From: DASPHG01 sp035629775
GTDB lineage: Bacteria > Actinomycetota > Thermoleophilia > Solirubrobacterales > Thermoleophilaceae
Assembly: GCA_035629775.1 (NCBI GenBank)
Contig: DASPHG010000048.1
Span: 1-42,204, forward strand
Direction of reading: 5' to 3'
Length of the DNA stretch: 42,204 nucleotides
The notes beneath the pieces were generated by a model. That model was given only the letters and a program-made list of their open reading frames with translations. It did no database searches and had not been told where the DNA came from. Each line of letters opens with the position of its first letter. Positions within the stretch are counted from its first letter, which is position 1. This document shows positions 8,070 through 16,311 of the stretch, piece after piece. A program made the translations under genes and the position numbers.

Positions 8070-9645
8070 GGCGGAGGCGCCGGGCGTGGTCCCGGCCGGG
8101 GAGGTGCAGGTCCGCCGCGCGCTCCTCTCGGTGTCGGACAAGCGCGGCCTCGTGGACTTCGCGCGCGGGCTCGCGCAGCTCGGCGTCGAGATCGTCTCCA
8201 CGGGCGGGACGGCCCGGGAACTGGCGGAGGCGGGCATCGAGACGCGGCCGGTGGACGACTACACGGGCTTCCCCGAGATCCTCGACGGGCGCGTCAAGAC
8301 GCTGAACCCGAAGATCTACGCCGGGCTCCTCGCGGTTCGCTCGAACGAGGAGCACATGCGGACGATCGACGAGCACGCCATCGAGCCGATCGACCTGGTG
8401 TGCGTGAACCTCTACCCGTTCGAGCGCACTGCGGCGATGCGCGGGGTCGACGACGCCGAGGTGATCGAGAACATCGACATCGGCGGGCCCACCCTGATCC
8501 GCGCGGCGGCGAAGAACCACGCGTTCTCGGCGGTGGTCGTCAGCCCCGAGAGCTACGACGCGGTGCTCGACGAGCTACAGACCTCGGACGGGCGGCTCTC
8601 CCAGCAGACGCGAGTCGCCCTCGCGCTCGACGCGTTCGCGTACACGGCGCGCTACGACGCGGCGATCGCGCGCTGGTTCGCCGAGCGCGAGGAGGAGTTC
8701 CCCTCGCTCTACGTGCGCGCGTTCGAGAAGGTGCTGGATCTCTCCTACGGGGAGAACCCGCACCAGCGCGCCGCCTACTACGCCCAGACCGGCGCGCGGA
8801 CCGACCTGCTGTCGATGGTGTCGAAGCTGCACGGCAAGGCGCTGTCGTTCAACAACCTGCTCGACCTGGACGCGGCCCGGCGGCTGGTCGACGAGTTCGA
8901 GGTGCCCGCGTGCGCGATCATCAAGCACAACAACCCATGCGGCTGCGCGCTGGGCGGCGGGATCGACGAGGCGTTCAGGAAGGCGCTCGCCGGCGACCCG
9001 ACGAGCGCGTTCGGCGGGATCGTGTGCTTCAACCGCAAGGTCGACCGCTACACGGCAGAGGCCGTCCACGAGCTGTTCGTCGAGCTGATCTTCGCGCCGG
9101 GGTACGACGAGGACGCGCTCGAGATCCTCCAGCAGAAGAAGAACCTGCGGATCCTCGACAACCAGGAGCGGCGCGACTGGCCCGTGTCCGACCACGACAT
9201 CAAGCGCGTGCGCGGCGGGATCCTGATCCAGCACCGCGACGAGGACATGGAGCTGCGCGACGAGATGCAGGTCGTCACGGAGCGCAAGCCGACCGAGCAG
9301 GAGTGGGGCGATCTCCTCTTCGGCTGGAAGGCGGCGAAGCACGTGCGATCGAACGCGATCGTCATGGCCAAGGACCTGGCGACGATCGGGATCGGCGCCG
9401 GGCAGATGAGCCGTGTCGACTCGGTGCGGATCGCGATCGAGAAGGCCGAGCAGGGACTCGAAGGCGCCGCGATGGCGTCGGACGCCTTCTTCCCGTTCGC
9501 GGACGGTCCCGAGCTGGCATTCGAGGCGGGCGTCCGCGCTGTGATCCAGCCGGGCGGCTCGCAGCGCGACGAGGAGGTCGTCGCCGCGTGCGACGCCGCG
9601 GACGTGGCGATGGTCTTCACGGCCCGCCGGCATTTCCGGCACTAG
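8056..9645 (+). CDS. purH: Bifunctional AICAR formyltransferase / IMP cyclohydrolase
   Basis: 529 aa; performs the last two steps of IMP synthesis. The N-terminal cyclohydrolase domain shows ALLSVSDKRGLVDFARGL, STGGTARELAEAG, KTLNPKIYAGLL and ENIDIGGPTLIRAAAKNH. The formyltransferase domain shows ENPHQRAAYY, KHNNPCGCALG, and the C-terminal SDAFFPFADGPELAF and RRHFRH signatures. The chosen ATG gives about 15 extra residues before the conserved core, with a 14-nt overlap into purN; a start nearer the core (GTG codons around 8086-8104) is possible. The gene ends just before the convergent tRNA-Lys. Confidence 0.96.
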   Translation: MARTEAEAPGVVPAGEVQVRRALLSVSDKRGLVDFARGLAQLGVEIVSTGGTARELAEAGIETRPVDDYTGFPEILDGRVKTLNPKIYAGLLAVRSNEEHMRTIDEHAIEPIDLVCVNLYPFERTAAMRGVDDAEVIENIDIGGPTLIRAAAKNHAFSAVVVSPESYDAVLDELQTSDGRLSQQTRVALALDAFAYTARYDAAIARWFAEREEEFPSLYVRAFEKVLDLSYGENPHQRAAYYAQTGARTDLLSMVSKLHGKALSFNNLLDLDAARRLVDEFEVPACAIIKHNNPCGCALGGGIDEAFRKALAGDPTSAFGGIVCFNRKVDRYTAEAVHELFVELIFAPGYDEDALEILQQKKNLRILDNQERRDWPVSDHDIKRVRGGILIQHRDEDMELRDEMQVVTERKPTEQEWGDLLFGWKAAKHVRSNAIVMAKDLATIGIGAGQMSRVDSVRIAIEKAEQGLEGAAMASDAFFPFADGPELAFEAGVRAVIQPGGSQRDEEVVAACDAADVAMVFTARRHFRH

Positions 9646-9666
9646 CGCGACCCGGCGCAGGCGGAG

Positions 9667-9739
<73 letters not shown>

Positions 9740-9761
9740 GAGCTAAGCCTAGGCCCTGCGA

Positions 9762-9779
9762 ATGGGGTTATGACCCCAT
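9762..9779. repeat. Perfect 7-bp inverted repeat between tRNA-Lys and the 28-aa ORF
   Basis: ATGGGGT, a four-base spacer TATG, then ACCCCAT. It lies upstream of tRNA-Lys on one strand and upstream of the small ORF on the other. It is not followed by a T-run, so an operator or leader hairpin is more likely than a terminator. Role unknown. Confidence 0.5.
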
Positions 9780-9849
9780 GGAGAGCCGTTGCCGGCGGGC
9801 CGATCTAGGGGGTGGAAGTCGAGACCCGAGCCCTTACACCGGAGGAACT

Positions 9850-9936
9850 TTGAGCCCCACGCAGATGATCATCGTCGCAGTCCTCTCGCTGGCCGTCGTG
9901 GCCCTGCTGATGGCCCGCCAGCGCCAGCTGGACTAG
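9850..9936 (+). CDS. Short single-helix membrane protein (28 aa)
   Basis: The TTG-started frame encodes MSPTQMIIVAVLSLAVVALL followed by MARQRQLD and TAG. It is one hydrophobic helix (about residues 6-21) with a basic C-terminal tail, which predicts N-out/C-in insertion. A near-perfect Shine-Dalgarno GGAGGA (9841-9846) lies 3-9 nt upstream, and a strong hairpin plus T-run follows 25 nt after the stop. It therefore looks like a complete monocistronic unit. It is too short for standard gene callers. No function is recognised; small regulatory or stress membrane peptides have this shape. Confidence 0.68.
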   Translation: MSPTQMIIVAVLSLAVVALLMARQRQLD

Positions 9937-9960
9937 CTAGACCGAACTCCCCGCAAGGAG

Positions 9961-9996
9961 AAAGCCGCCGTCCCGATGCCCCGGGCGGCGGTTTTT
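9961..9996 (+). terminator. Rho-independent terminator, probably bidirectional
   Basis: CCGCCG-(T bulge)-CCC at 9965-9974 pairs with GGGCGGCGG at 9983-9991 and is followed by TTTTT (9992-9996). It ends the 28-aa ORF unit. On the other strand a weaker CTTTCTCC tail could also stop the gene reading leftward from 10467. Confidence 0.8.
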
Positions 9997-10005
9997 CGTT
10001 GTGGG

Positions 10006-10467
10006 TCAGCGCGAACGCGACTGGCGGCGCTGCTTGCGGGCGGCCTTCGTCTTCGCCCGCTGCTGGGCCTTCGCGCGAGCCTTGTGGCTGCCGGGCTCAT
10101 GGCGCCCGTCGCCGCGCCCGGCCAGCGCATCAGCCGCCGCCTGCGCCGGGCGGCCGGTGCCGCGGAGGCGGCGCTTCTTCTTCGGCCGGCCGACGGTCTT
10201 TCGCATGTCGCGCACGATCAGGAAGGCGACCACGAAGAAGATCGCACCGGTCGTGCCGATAATCAGCCAGAACGCAGTGCCGCCGAGCCCATCGTCCTCG
10301 CCGGTGTCCGTGTCGACCGGCTGGGGCTCCGGTGCGGGCTCCGGCGGCACCGGCACCGGCGTCTGCGGCGCCAGCGGCTCGCGGAGGTCGCCCCCGCTCT
10401 GCGCGAGCGCACCCGACGGCGCGGCCATCAAAAGCAGCACGAACAGCGGGAGGAATCGGCTCAGCAT
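10006..10467 (-). CDS. Secreted N-terminus, single-pass membrane protein with a highly basic C-tail
   Basis: 153 aa, function unknown. A signal peptide (MLSRFLPLFVLLLMAAPSGALAQ with likely cleavage after ALA, about residue 22) is followed by a Pro/Glu-rich spacer (about 30-55). One transmembrane helix (about 60-82, TAFWLIIGTTGAIFFVVAFLIV) follows, then a cytoplasmic tail of about 70 residues very rich in Arg/Lys and Ala (KKKRR, KARAKAQQRAKTKAARKQRRQ). The ATG at 10467 is chosen because it begins the signal peptide and has TAGCCT 7 nt upstream; the open frame further upstream runs into the neighbouring gene. The basic tail could contact nucleic acid or acidic polymers, which is inference from charge only. 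Confidence 0.72.
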   Translation of the reverse strand: MLSRFLPLFVLLLMAAPSGALAQSGGDLREPLAPQTPVPVPPEPAPEPQPVDTDTGEDDGLGGTAFWLIIGTTGAIFFVVAFLIVRDMRKTVGRPKKKRRLRGTGRPAQAAADALAGRGDGRHEPGSHKARAKAQQRAKTKAARKQRRQSRSR

Positions 10468-10474
10468 GGCCGCG

Positions 10475-10480
10475 AGGCTA
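10475..10480 (-). promoter_or_regulatory. Candidate -10 element for leaderless transcript of the basic-tail protein
   Basis: On the minus strand TAGCCT ends 7 nt before the ATG at 10467. Confidence 0.45.
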
Positions 10481-10492
10481 GCTAAAGGTTCG

Positions 10493-11197
10493 TCAGTCGA
10501 GCCAGGCCGGAGACTCAAAGCCGGCATACGCCTGGATAGCGCCGTAAACGTGCTGGACGAGTTGCGTGCTATGAACACGCACCGTCGCCACTCCATAGGG
10601 CAGCTTGTCCTTTTTCAGGCCGCTACTCGATGTAGGCCGGGCGTTAATCGTGTGCTTGCGCAGACACGTGCTCGGCAGCTCCAGCGCGTCGAGCCAGTAG
10701 CGCTCGACATCCTCGATTGCCCGATCCGGTGCGAGATAGACATTGAGGCTCAGCCGAACTTGGTCATTCTCGACGCCGAGCTTCTCGCGGAGAAAACGAC
10801 AGAACAACGCGACCAACCCGGCGTCCGAATTGGCGAGCTTCAACGTGTTGCGTGACTTCGCGCCCTCGGCCCAGTAGAGCATGCAGCCGGCGAGATGAAG
10901 CAGGTCGCCGTCGATCGCACACGCTCGTCCCTCCGCCTGGTACTGCTCGCGGCGCGCTCTGCACTTGAGGCGCCAGCTTTCAGCCCGTCGCGCGACGGCC
11001 TCGCGATCGGCAGGGCCCGTGGGCCCGCCCCGACAGCGGGCGCGCTGCTCCGGCGTGAGGACGATGTCCCTGGTCCACGCATGCGCGGTCGCCGGAGAGA
11101 TGCCGAGCTCGGATGCAATCCGCTTGAACGACAGTCCATCGCGCCCGCGTAGACGCCGAGCGGTGCGGTAAGCCCCCTTGTTCCTGGGCACGAACAT
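10493..11197 (-). CDS. HTH protein with a LAGLIDADG/WhiA-like domain, orphan
   Basis: 234 aa from the ATG at 11197; a TTG at 11209 would add four residues. The N-terminal third has a helix-turn-helix (FKRIASELGISPATAHAWTR, about residues 25-45). The rest resembles the LAGLIDADG-type fold found in WhiA and homing-endonuclease relatives: AGCMLYWAEGAKSRNTLKL, then ANSDAGLVALFCRFLREKL, and LPYGVATVRVHST near the C-terminus. Such proteins recur as orphans in actinobacteria without a known role. It lies between tRNA-Lys and tRNA-Glu, is not in an operon, has no clear ribosome site, and looks slightly more A+T-rich than its neighbours, which may indicate transfer or drift. It could be a regulator or a domesticated endonuclease. 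Confidence 0.78.
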   Translation of the reverse strand: MFVPRNKGAYRTARRLRGRDGLSFKRIASELGISPATAHAWTRDIVLTPEQRARCRGGPTGPADREAVARRAESWRLKCRARREQYQAEGRACAIDGDLLHLAGCMLYWAEGAKSRNTLKLANSDAGLVALFCRFLREKLGVENDQVRLSLNVYLAPDRAIEDVERYWLDALELPSTCLRKHTINARPTSSSGLKKDKLPYGVATVRVHSTQLVQHVYGAIQAYAGFESPAWLD

Positions 11198-11255
11198 GTG
11201 TTCGTACAAAATGACTTATCCGGCGGACGACTAACTGCCTACACTCGTCCGGCCC

Positions 11256-11327
11256 GGCCCCGTCGTCCAGTGGTTAGGACATCAGGTTTTCAACCTGGGA
11301 ACGCGGGTTCGATTCCCGCCGGGGCTA
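11256..11327 (+). tRNA. tRNA-Glu (anticodon TTC)
   Basis: Acceptor GGCCCCG with CGGGGCT (terminal G-U), D-stem GTCC/GGAC, anticodon stem TCAGG with loop TTTTCAA and CCTGG, T-stem GCGGG/CCCGC. The discriminator is A and no CCA is encoded. TACACT at 11240-11245 is a good -10 box, 10 nt upstream. The last three bases overlap the stop codon of the convergent membrane-protein gene. Confidence 0.95.
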
Positions 11328-11663
11328 CTCGGCCGCCGCCGGCGCGTCCTCCTCGGTGTATCCCGCGCACGACGCCGCGAACACCGCGATCGCGACAACC
11401 AGGCCGGCCGTGTGGCTCGCCACGATCCCCACGAGCGCGCCGGCCACGCCCCCGGCCAGCGCCGCGAACAACACGAGCGAGCGCGGCAGCGGTAGGAGCG
11501 TCGAGGCGACCAGGGCGCACAGGATCCAGGCGATCGGGCCGGACACCATCCCCCAGTCATCGAAGAAGTCGTCGCCGAGCGGCAGCGCGATCAGGATCCC
11601 GAAGAGCGCTGCCACGAGGAGGCCCTGGATCAGCGCGGCGCGGACGAAGAGGGACGAGTCCAT
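11325..11663 (-). CDS. Small multi-pass membrane protein
   Basis: 112 aa with about four hydrophobic segments: near residues 6-27 (VRAALIQGLLVAALFGILIA), 40-57 (SGPIAWILCALVASTLL), 61-82 and 84-101. An acidic C-tail ends EEDAPAAAE. No family is recognised with confidence. The ATG is preceded by TACGAT at 6-nt spacing, which suggests a leaderless mRNA. Its TAG stop overlaps the 3' end of the convergent tRNA-Glu, so the two transcripts oppose each other. Confidence 0.7.
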   Translation of the reverse strand: MDSSLFVRAALIQGLLVAALFGILIALPLGDDFFDDWGMVSGPIAWILCALVASTLLPLPRSLVLFAALAGGVAGALVGIVASHTAGLVVAIAVFAASCAGYTEEDAPAAAE

Positions 11664-11669
11664 GCGCCC

Positions 11670-11675
11670 ATCGTA
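11670..11675 (-). promoter_or_regulatory. Candidate -10 element for leaderless small membrane protein gene
   Basis: On the minus strand TACGAT ends 6 nt before the ATG at 11663. Confidence 0.5.
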
Positions 11676-11702
11676 GGGTCCGTCCTAGACTCGGAGCTTG
11701 CC

Positions 11703-11776
11703 GGGCGGTTAGCTCAGCTGGCTAGAGCGCCTGCCTTACAAGCAGGAGGTCGCTGGTTCGAGCCCAGCACCGCCCA
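11703..11776 (+). tRNA. tRNA-Val (anticodon TAC)
   Basis: Acceptor GGGCGGT with ACCGCCC, D-stem GCTC/GAGC, anticodon stem CCTGC/GCAGG around loop CTTACAA, T-stem GCTGG/CCAGC around TTCGAGC. The discriminator is A and CCA is not encoded. TAGACT at 11686-11691 is a -10 candidate 11 nt upstream. A coding sequence starts 5 nt after its 3' end. Confidence 0.96.
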
Positions 11777-11781
11777 CTCCC

Positions 11782-12294
11782 GTGCACGAGACCCCCGCCG
11801 ACCTCGAGGCCATGCAGGAGCTGCTCGATCGCAGCTACGCGCAGGCGGGCGAGCACCTCAAGCGCATCATCACTCCCGAGCGCCGCCTGACCGCCCAGCA
11901 GGCCGCCGACCGGCTGACGGGGATGTGCCTGCTCTCGCTCGCCACCGTCACCGCCGACGGCCGGCCGATCGTCGGCCCGGTGGACGGCCTCTTCTTCCGC
12001 GGCGCGTTCCACTTCGGCTCCTCGCCGCGATCCGTCCGCGTCCGGCACATCCGCGCCCGGCCGCACGTGAGCGCGACGCACCTCCCGGCCGAGGAGTTCG
12101 CCGTGACGGTCCACGGCCGCGCAGTCCTGGTCGACGTCGGCGCGGAGGAGAACGCCGAGTACCGCCAGGCGCTCCTCGACGTCTACGTGCCCCGCTACGG
12201 GCTCGAATGGGAGAAGTTCCTGGACTCTGGAGTGCAGTATGCGCGGATCGAGGCGGACCGCATGTTCACCTTCCACATGCCCTCGGCCGCCTGA
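11782..12294 (+). CDS. Pyridoxamine 5'-phosphate oxidase-fold (flavin-binding split-barrel) protein
   Basis: 170 aa. The core MCLLSLATVTADGRPIVGPVDGL and the strand pattern FHFGSSPRSVRVRHIRARPHV match the split-barrel FMN/F420-binding family related to PNPOx. The cofactor (FMN, F420 or heme) and substrate cannot be decided. The GTG start lies 5 nt after tRNA-Val and has no Shine-Dalgarno; if right, tRNA 3' processing would leave a nearly leaderless mRNA. An in-frame ATG about ten codons later (MQELLDRSYAQ) is an alternative start. It reads toward the cupredoxin gene, which appears to have its own promoter. Confidence 0.8.
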   Translation: MHETPADLEAMQELLDRSYAQAGEHLKRIITPERRLTAQQAADRLTGMCLLSLATVTADGRPIVGPVDGLFFRGAFHFGSSPRSVRVRHIRARPHVSATHLPAEEFAVTVHGRAVLVDVGAEENAEYRQALLDVYVPRYGLEWEKFLDSGVQYARIEADRMFTFHMPSAA

Positions 12295-12295
12295 C

Positions 12296-12301
12296 TACGA
12301 T
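12296..12301 (+). promoter_or_regulatory. Candidate -10 element for leaderless cupredoxin transcript
   Basis: TACGAT fits TANNNT, ends 6 nt before the ATG at 12308, and spans the end of the preceding gene. Confidence 0.5.
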
Positions 12302-12307
12302 TCGGAC

Positions 12308-13120
12308 ATGAAGCCGTTTCGGTACGCGGCGCTCGCCTACGCGCTGCTGGTGTTCCTGATCGCGCCGTCCTGGCTCGCCGCCGACGAGCAGACGGTGCCG
12401 CCGCCGACGGCCGACGACGCGGCGGACGAGGCGCAGCCGGCGCCGAAGCCGCCCGTCGAGATCCCGATTGTGGGCGCGGAGGGCGACACCGCCGCACCGG
12501 AGCCGGAGCCGGCCGTGAAGCCGGAGCCAAAGGCCGAGCCCGCCGAGAAGGCGCCTAAGCCGGCAGCGAAGCCCCCGCCCAAGGACAAGGACACGTCCGA
12601 GCCGGCCGCCGAGGCCGCCGCGACGGCTTCGGTAACGATCCGCGACTACGAGTTCGACCCGCCGACGGTCACCGTCAACGAGGGCGACACGGTCACGTGG
12701 ACGAACGATGGCCCCACCGTCCACACCGCTACGGCCGAGGACGGCTCATTCGACACGGGCGTCCTGCGCAAGGGCGAGAGCGGGTCGGCGACGTTCACGT
12801 CGGCCGGCAAGATCGCCTACATCTGCACACCCCACCCGAACATGAAGGGCACGATCGTCGTGCAGTCGGCGAGCGCGGGCGGCGGGAGCGGCGACGGTGA
12901 CAGCGGCGACGGCACCGGCGGGACCACGACCGGCAACGACGACGACGGCAGCGGGACGACGGGCGGTTCGAGCGACACCGGCGTGGCCGGCAGCAGCGAC
13001 ACCGCGTCCACCGGCGGCTCGAGCCTGGCGGCCACCGGGTCCGAGACCCTGCTGATCGCCCTTCTCGGCCTCGCAATCCTCGCCACGGGCTTCCTCCTCC
13101 GCACGCCCGAAGAGACCTGA
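12308..13120 (+). CDS. Cell-wall-anchored cupredoxin (plastocyanin-like) with sortase-E-type LAATG signal
   Basis: 270 aa. A signal peptide occupies about residues 1-25, then comes a long Pro/Glu/Lys/Ala spacer (about 28-100). The type-1 copper domain runs from about 105 to 187: ITIRDYEFDPP-like strands, H139 in TVHTATAEDG, and C173, H176 and M179 in YICTPHPNM form the expected His-Cys-His-Met copper site. A Gly/Ser/Asp/Thr-rich linker follows (about 190-237). The C-terminus has LAATG, a hydrophobic helix and a short RTPEET tail, which fits LAxTG sorting by class E sortase. Likely role is extracytoplasmic electron transfer; the partner is unknown. The ferritin-like gene follows 9 nt downstream, hinting at a metal or redox pair. 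Confidence 0.86.
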   Translation: MKPFRYAALAYALLVFLIAPSWLAADEQTVPPPTADDAADEAQPAPKPPVEIPIVGAEGDTAAPEPEPAVKPEPKAEPAEKAPKPAAKPPPKDKDTSEPAAEAAATASVTIRDYEFDPPTVTVNEGDTVTWTNDGPTVHTATAEDGSFDTGVLRKGESGSATFTSAGKIAYICTPHPNMKGTIVVQSASAGGGSGDGDSGDGTGGTTTGNDDDGSGTTGGSSDTGVAGSSDTASTGGSSLAATGSETLLIALLGLAILATGFLLRTPEET

Positions 13121-13129
13121 GGCACGGCC

Positions 13130-13564
13130 ATGGCCGAGGAGACGATGAACCTCGGCGCGGTCCGGGAGAAGCTCGCGAAGGCCCTGCGGCTTCAGTACCG
13201 GTCGGCGCTGCAGTACACCCTGACCGCGGGCAGCATCGTGGGCATCGAGTACCAGGCTGTCGGCGATCGCCTCTGGACCTTTGCTGAGGCGGAGCTGGAC
13301 GACGCGCGCCGTCTCGTGGAGAAGCTGGCGGCGCTGGATGGTGAGCCACCGGTCCGCGCGCCCGACCTTCGCCACGACGTGGATCCGCGCAAGGCGCTCG
13401 AGTGGCTGATCGAGTCCGAGACGGAGGCGATCGAGAGCCTCCAGGACGTCATTCCGGAGACCGGCAAGGAGGGCGCGTCCGAGGCGCTCGAGCACCTTCT
13501 CGAGCACCTGATCCTGCGCAAGCAGGGCCAGGTCGACTTTCTGGCCCGCGCCGTCCGCGGCTAG
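13130..13564 (+). CDS. Ferritin-like four-helix protein
   Basis: 144 aa, entirely helical pattern. Residues about 12-50 (LAKALRLQYRSALQYTLTAGS) and the AEAELDDARRLVEKLAAL, LIESETEAIESL and LEHLLEHLILRKQGQVDFL segments match ferritin-like or DNA-protection-like small proteins. Several carboxylates sit at helix positions used for di-iron binding, but the canonical ExxH pairs are not clearly complete, so metal binding is uncertain. The ATG lies 9 nt after the cupredoxin stop, so it is probably cotranscribed. It could be an iron-storage relative or a non-metal four-helix-bundle protein. Confidence 0.72.
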   Translation: MAEETMNLGAVREKLAKALRLQYRSALQYTLTAGSIVGIEYQAVGDRLWTFAEAELDDARRLVEKLAALDGEPPVRAPDLRHDVDPRKALEWLIESETEAIESLQDVIPETGKEGASEALEHLLEHLILRKQGQVDFLARAVRG

Positions 13565-13592
13565 CCGGACGAATCTGCTTGACTGCCGCCTC

Positions 13593-14219
13593 GTGGCGCG
13601 CCTCTCCCAGGTCTTCGTCCCGCGGGACCGCGAGTTCTTCGATCTCTTCGAGGAGGCGGCCGGCAACATCGTCCGCGCGGCCGGGCTCCTCAAGGAGATG
13701 ATCACCGAGTACCCGGACAAGGCCGACCTCGTCCGCGACATCCTCATCTGCGAGCAGGACGGGGACCGGATCACGCACGAGATCATCCAGCGGATCAACC
13801 AGACCTTCGTGACGCCGATCGACCGCGAGGACATCCTCGCGCTGGCCTCGGCACTCGACGACGTCGTCGACTTCACCGAGGAGGCGGCCGACTACTTCGG
13901 CCTCTACAAGATCGAGGCGCCCATGGACCAGGCGCTCCAGATGGCGGAGGTGCTCGAGCAGGCGACGCGGCAGGTCCAGCAGACCGTGCCAAGGCTTCGC
14001 GAGCTGAAGGACATCTCGCACCACACGGTCGAGATCCACCGGCTCGAGAACGACGGCGACCGGATCGTGCGCGAGGCGATGGCGGCCCTGTTCGACGGCG
14101 GCATCGACCCGATGGTCGTCATCCGCTGGAAGGACATCTACGAGAAGCTCGAGCACGCGATCGACTCGACCGAGAAGGTCGCGAACATCCTCGAGGGCAT
14201 CGCGATCAAGAACTCGTAG
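13593..14219 (+). CDS. DUF47 / PhoU-like accessory protein of Pit phosphate transporter
   Basis: 208 aa, all-helical DUF47 family, a PhoU relative normally encoded next to pit genes. Features are FVPRDREFFDLFEEAAGNI at the N-terminus, CEQDGDRITHEIIQRINQTFVTPIDREDI (the acidic E-D-D-R motif of the family), DDVVDFTEEAADYFGLY, and a repeat of the motif at RLENDGDRIVREAMAALF. It probably modulates the adjacent low-affinity transporter. GTG start; an 18-nt gap to pit suggests a single transcript. Confidence 0.92.
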   Translation: MARLSQVFVPRDREFFDLFEEAAGNIVRAAGLLKEMITEYPDKADLVRDILICEQDGDRITHEIIQRINQTFVTPIDREDILALASALDDVVDFTEEAADYFGLYKIEAPMDQALQMAEVLEQATRQVQQTVPRLRELKDISHHTVEIHRLENDGDRIVREAMAALFDGGIDPMVVIRWKDIYEKLEHAIDSTEKVANILEGIAIKNS

Positions 14220-14237
14220 CTCTCAGGCGCGCCGCTC

Positions 14238-15340
<1,103 letters not shown>

Positions 15341-15344
<4 letters not shown>

Positions 15345-15595
15345 GGCTGCCGCTCGCCGACAGCATCGTCGAGTGGGACCTGGTGTTCCAGGTCATCTAT
15401 TCCGCGCTCGGGGCGGGCGTGGCCGTGACAATCGCGGTGTCGTTCGCGATCCTCGGCGCCGGTCGCGCCGCCGATGCCCGTCGCGACGGAGACACGCTCG
15501 ACGCGATCATCTTCAGCGGGCTCTTCGTGCTCGGGCTCGCGGCGTGCGCGGCGGCGGTCGTCTTCGGGATCGTCGTGATGACCTCGAAGGGCTAG
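15341..15595 (+). CDS. Small two-helix membrane protein in the pit operon
   Basis: 84 aa. Two hydrophobic segments (about residues 14-39, VFQVIYSALGAGVAVTIAVS onward, and 55-80, IFSGLFVLGLAACAAAVVFG onward) are separated by a short polar loop ARRDGD. The ATG overlaps the pit stop by four bases, so it is translationally coupled. No known family is recognised; a transporter-associated subunit is a reasonable guess from context only. It ends 5 nt from the convergent phoU stop. Confidence 0.75.
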
Positions 15596-15600
15596 CAGCG

Positions 15601-16311
15601 CTAGGTGGCGGACGGCGGTGACGCCGCCTCCGGATGCGATGCATCCGTGAACTCACGGAACAGGCCCGTCACGACGAACGCCACCTGCTCGCCGATGTCC
15701 ACCGCGTTGTCGCCGACCCGTTCGATGGCGCGCGCCATCAGCATCATCGTCATCGCCCACTCGCGCGTGTCCGCGTCATCGCCGGCGTCGAGCGCGAGCC
15801 GGAAGACCTCGCGGTTCAGGCGGTCAATCTCGTCGTCCTGGCGCACCAAGTCCTCGGCGAGCGCCACATCGCGCAGCCGGAAGGCCCGCTGAGCCTGGAG
15901 GACCTGCGCCTTCGCCTGCACGGCCATCCGGTCGACCGCGCTGAGAATGTCGAGCTCGCGCGGGGGCTCGTGGCCCGCGAGCGGCACCATCTTCGCGACG
16001 TTCACGCACTGGTCGCCCATGCGCTCGATGTGCCTGATCACGTCGAGCACGGCCGCGACCAGCCGGAGGTCCGTCGCGACGGGCGCCTGGAGCGCGAGCA
16101 GGGACAGCACTCCCTGGTGAACCTGCAGATAGAGGCCGTCGATCAGGTCGTCGTCCGCGATCACCATCTGGGCGAGCTCCACGTCCTGGTTCTGGACCGC
16201 CTCGCGGGTGCGGTCGAGGGTCCGCGCGACCAGCTCGAGGCCGCCGAGCGCCTCGTGCTCGAGGCGCTGCATCTCCTCCTGGAAGTGGATGCGGTTGCCG
16301 AGCTCAGGCAT
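15601..16311 (-). CDS. phoU: Phosphate signalling/transport regulator PhoU
   Basis: 236 aa, two three-helix bundles with the PhoU repeat motifs ADDDLIDGLYLQVHQ and VRQDDEIDRLNREVF, plus DVIRHIERMGDQCVNVAK and ARAIERVGDNAVDIGEQ, which carry the metal-binding E-x-x-x-D signature. PhoU links the Pst transporter to Pho two-component signalling and restrains phosphate uptake. The ATG shares one base with the pstB stop (TGATG), so it is coupled as the last gene of pstSCAB-phoU. Confidence 0.94.
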   Translation of the reverse strand: MPELGNRIHFQEEMQRLEHEALGGLELVARTLDRTREAVQNQDVELAQMVIADDDLIDGLYLQVHQGVLSLLALQAPVATDLRLVAAVLDVIRHIERMGDQCVNVAKMVPLAGHEPPRELDILSAVDRMAVQAKAQVLQAQRAFRLRDVALAEDLVRQDDEIDRLNREVFRLALDAGDDADTREWAMTMMLMARAIERVGDNAVDIGEQVAFVVTGLFREFTDASHPEAASPPSAT

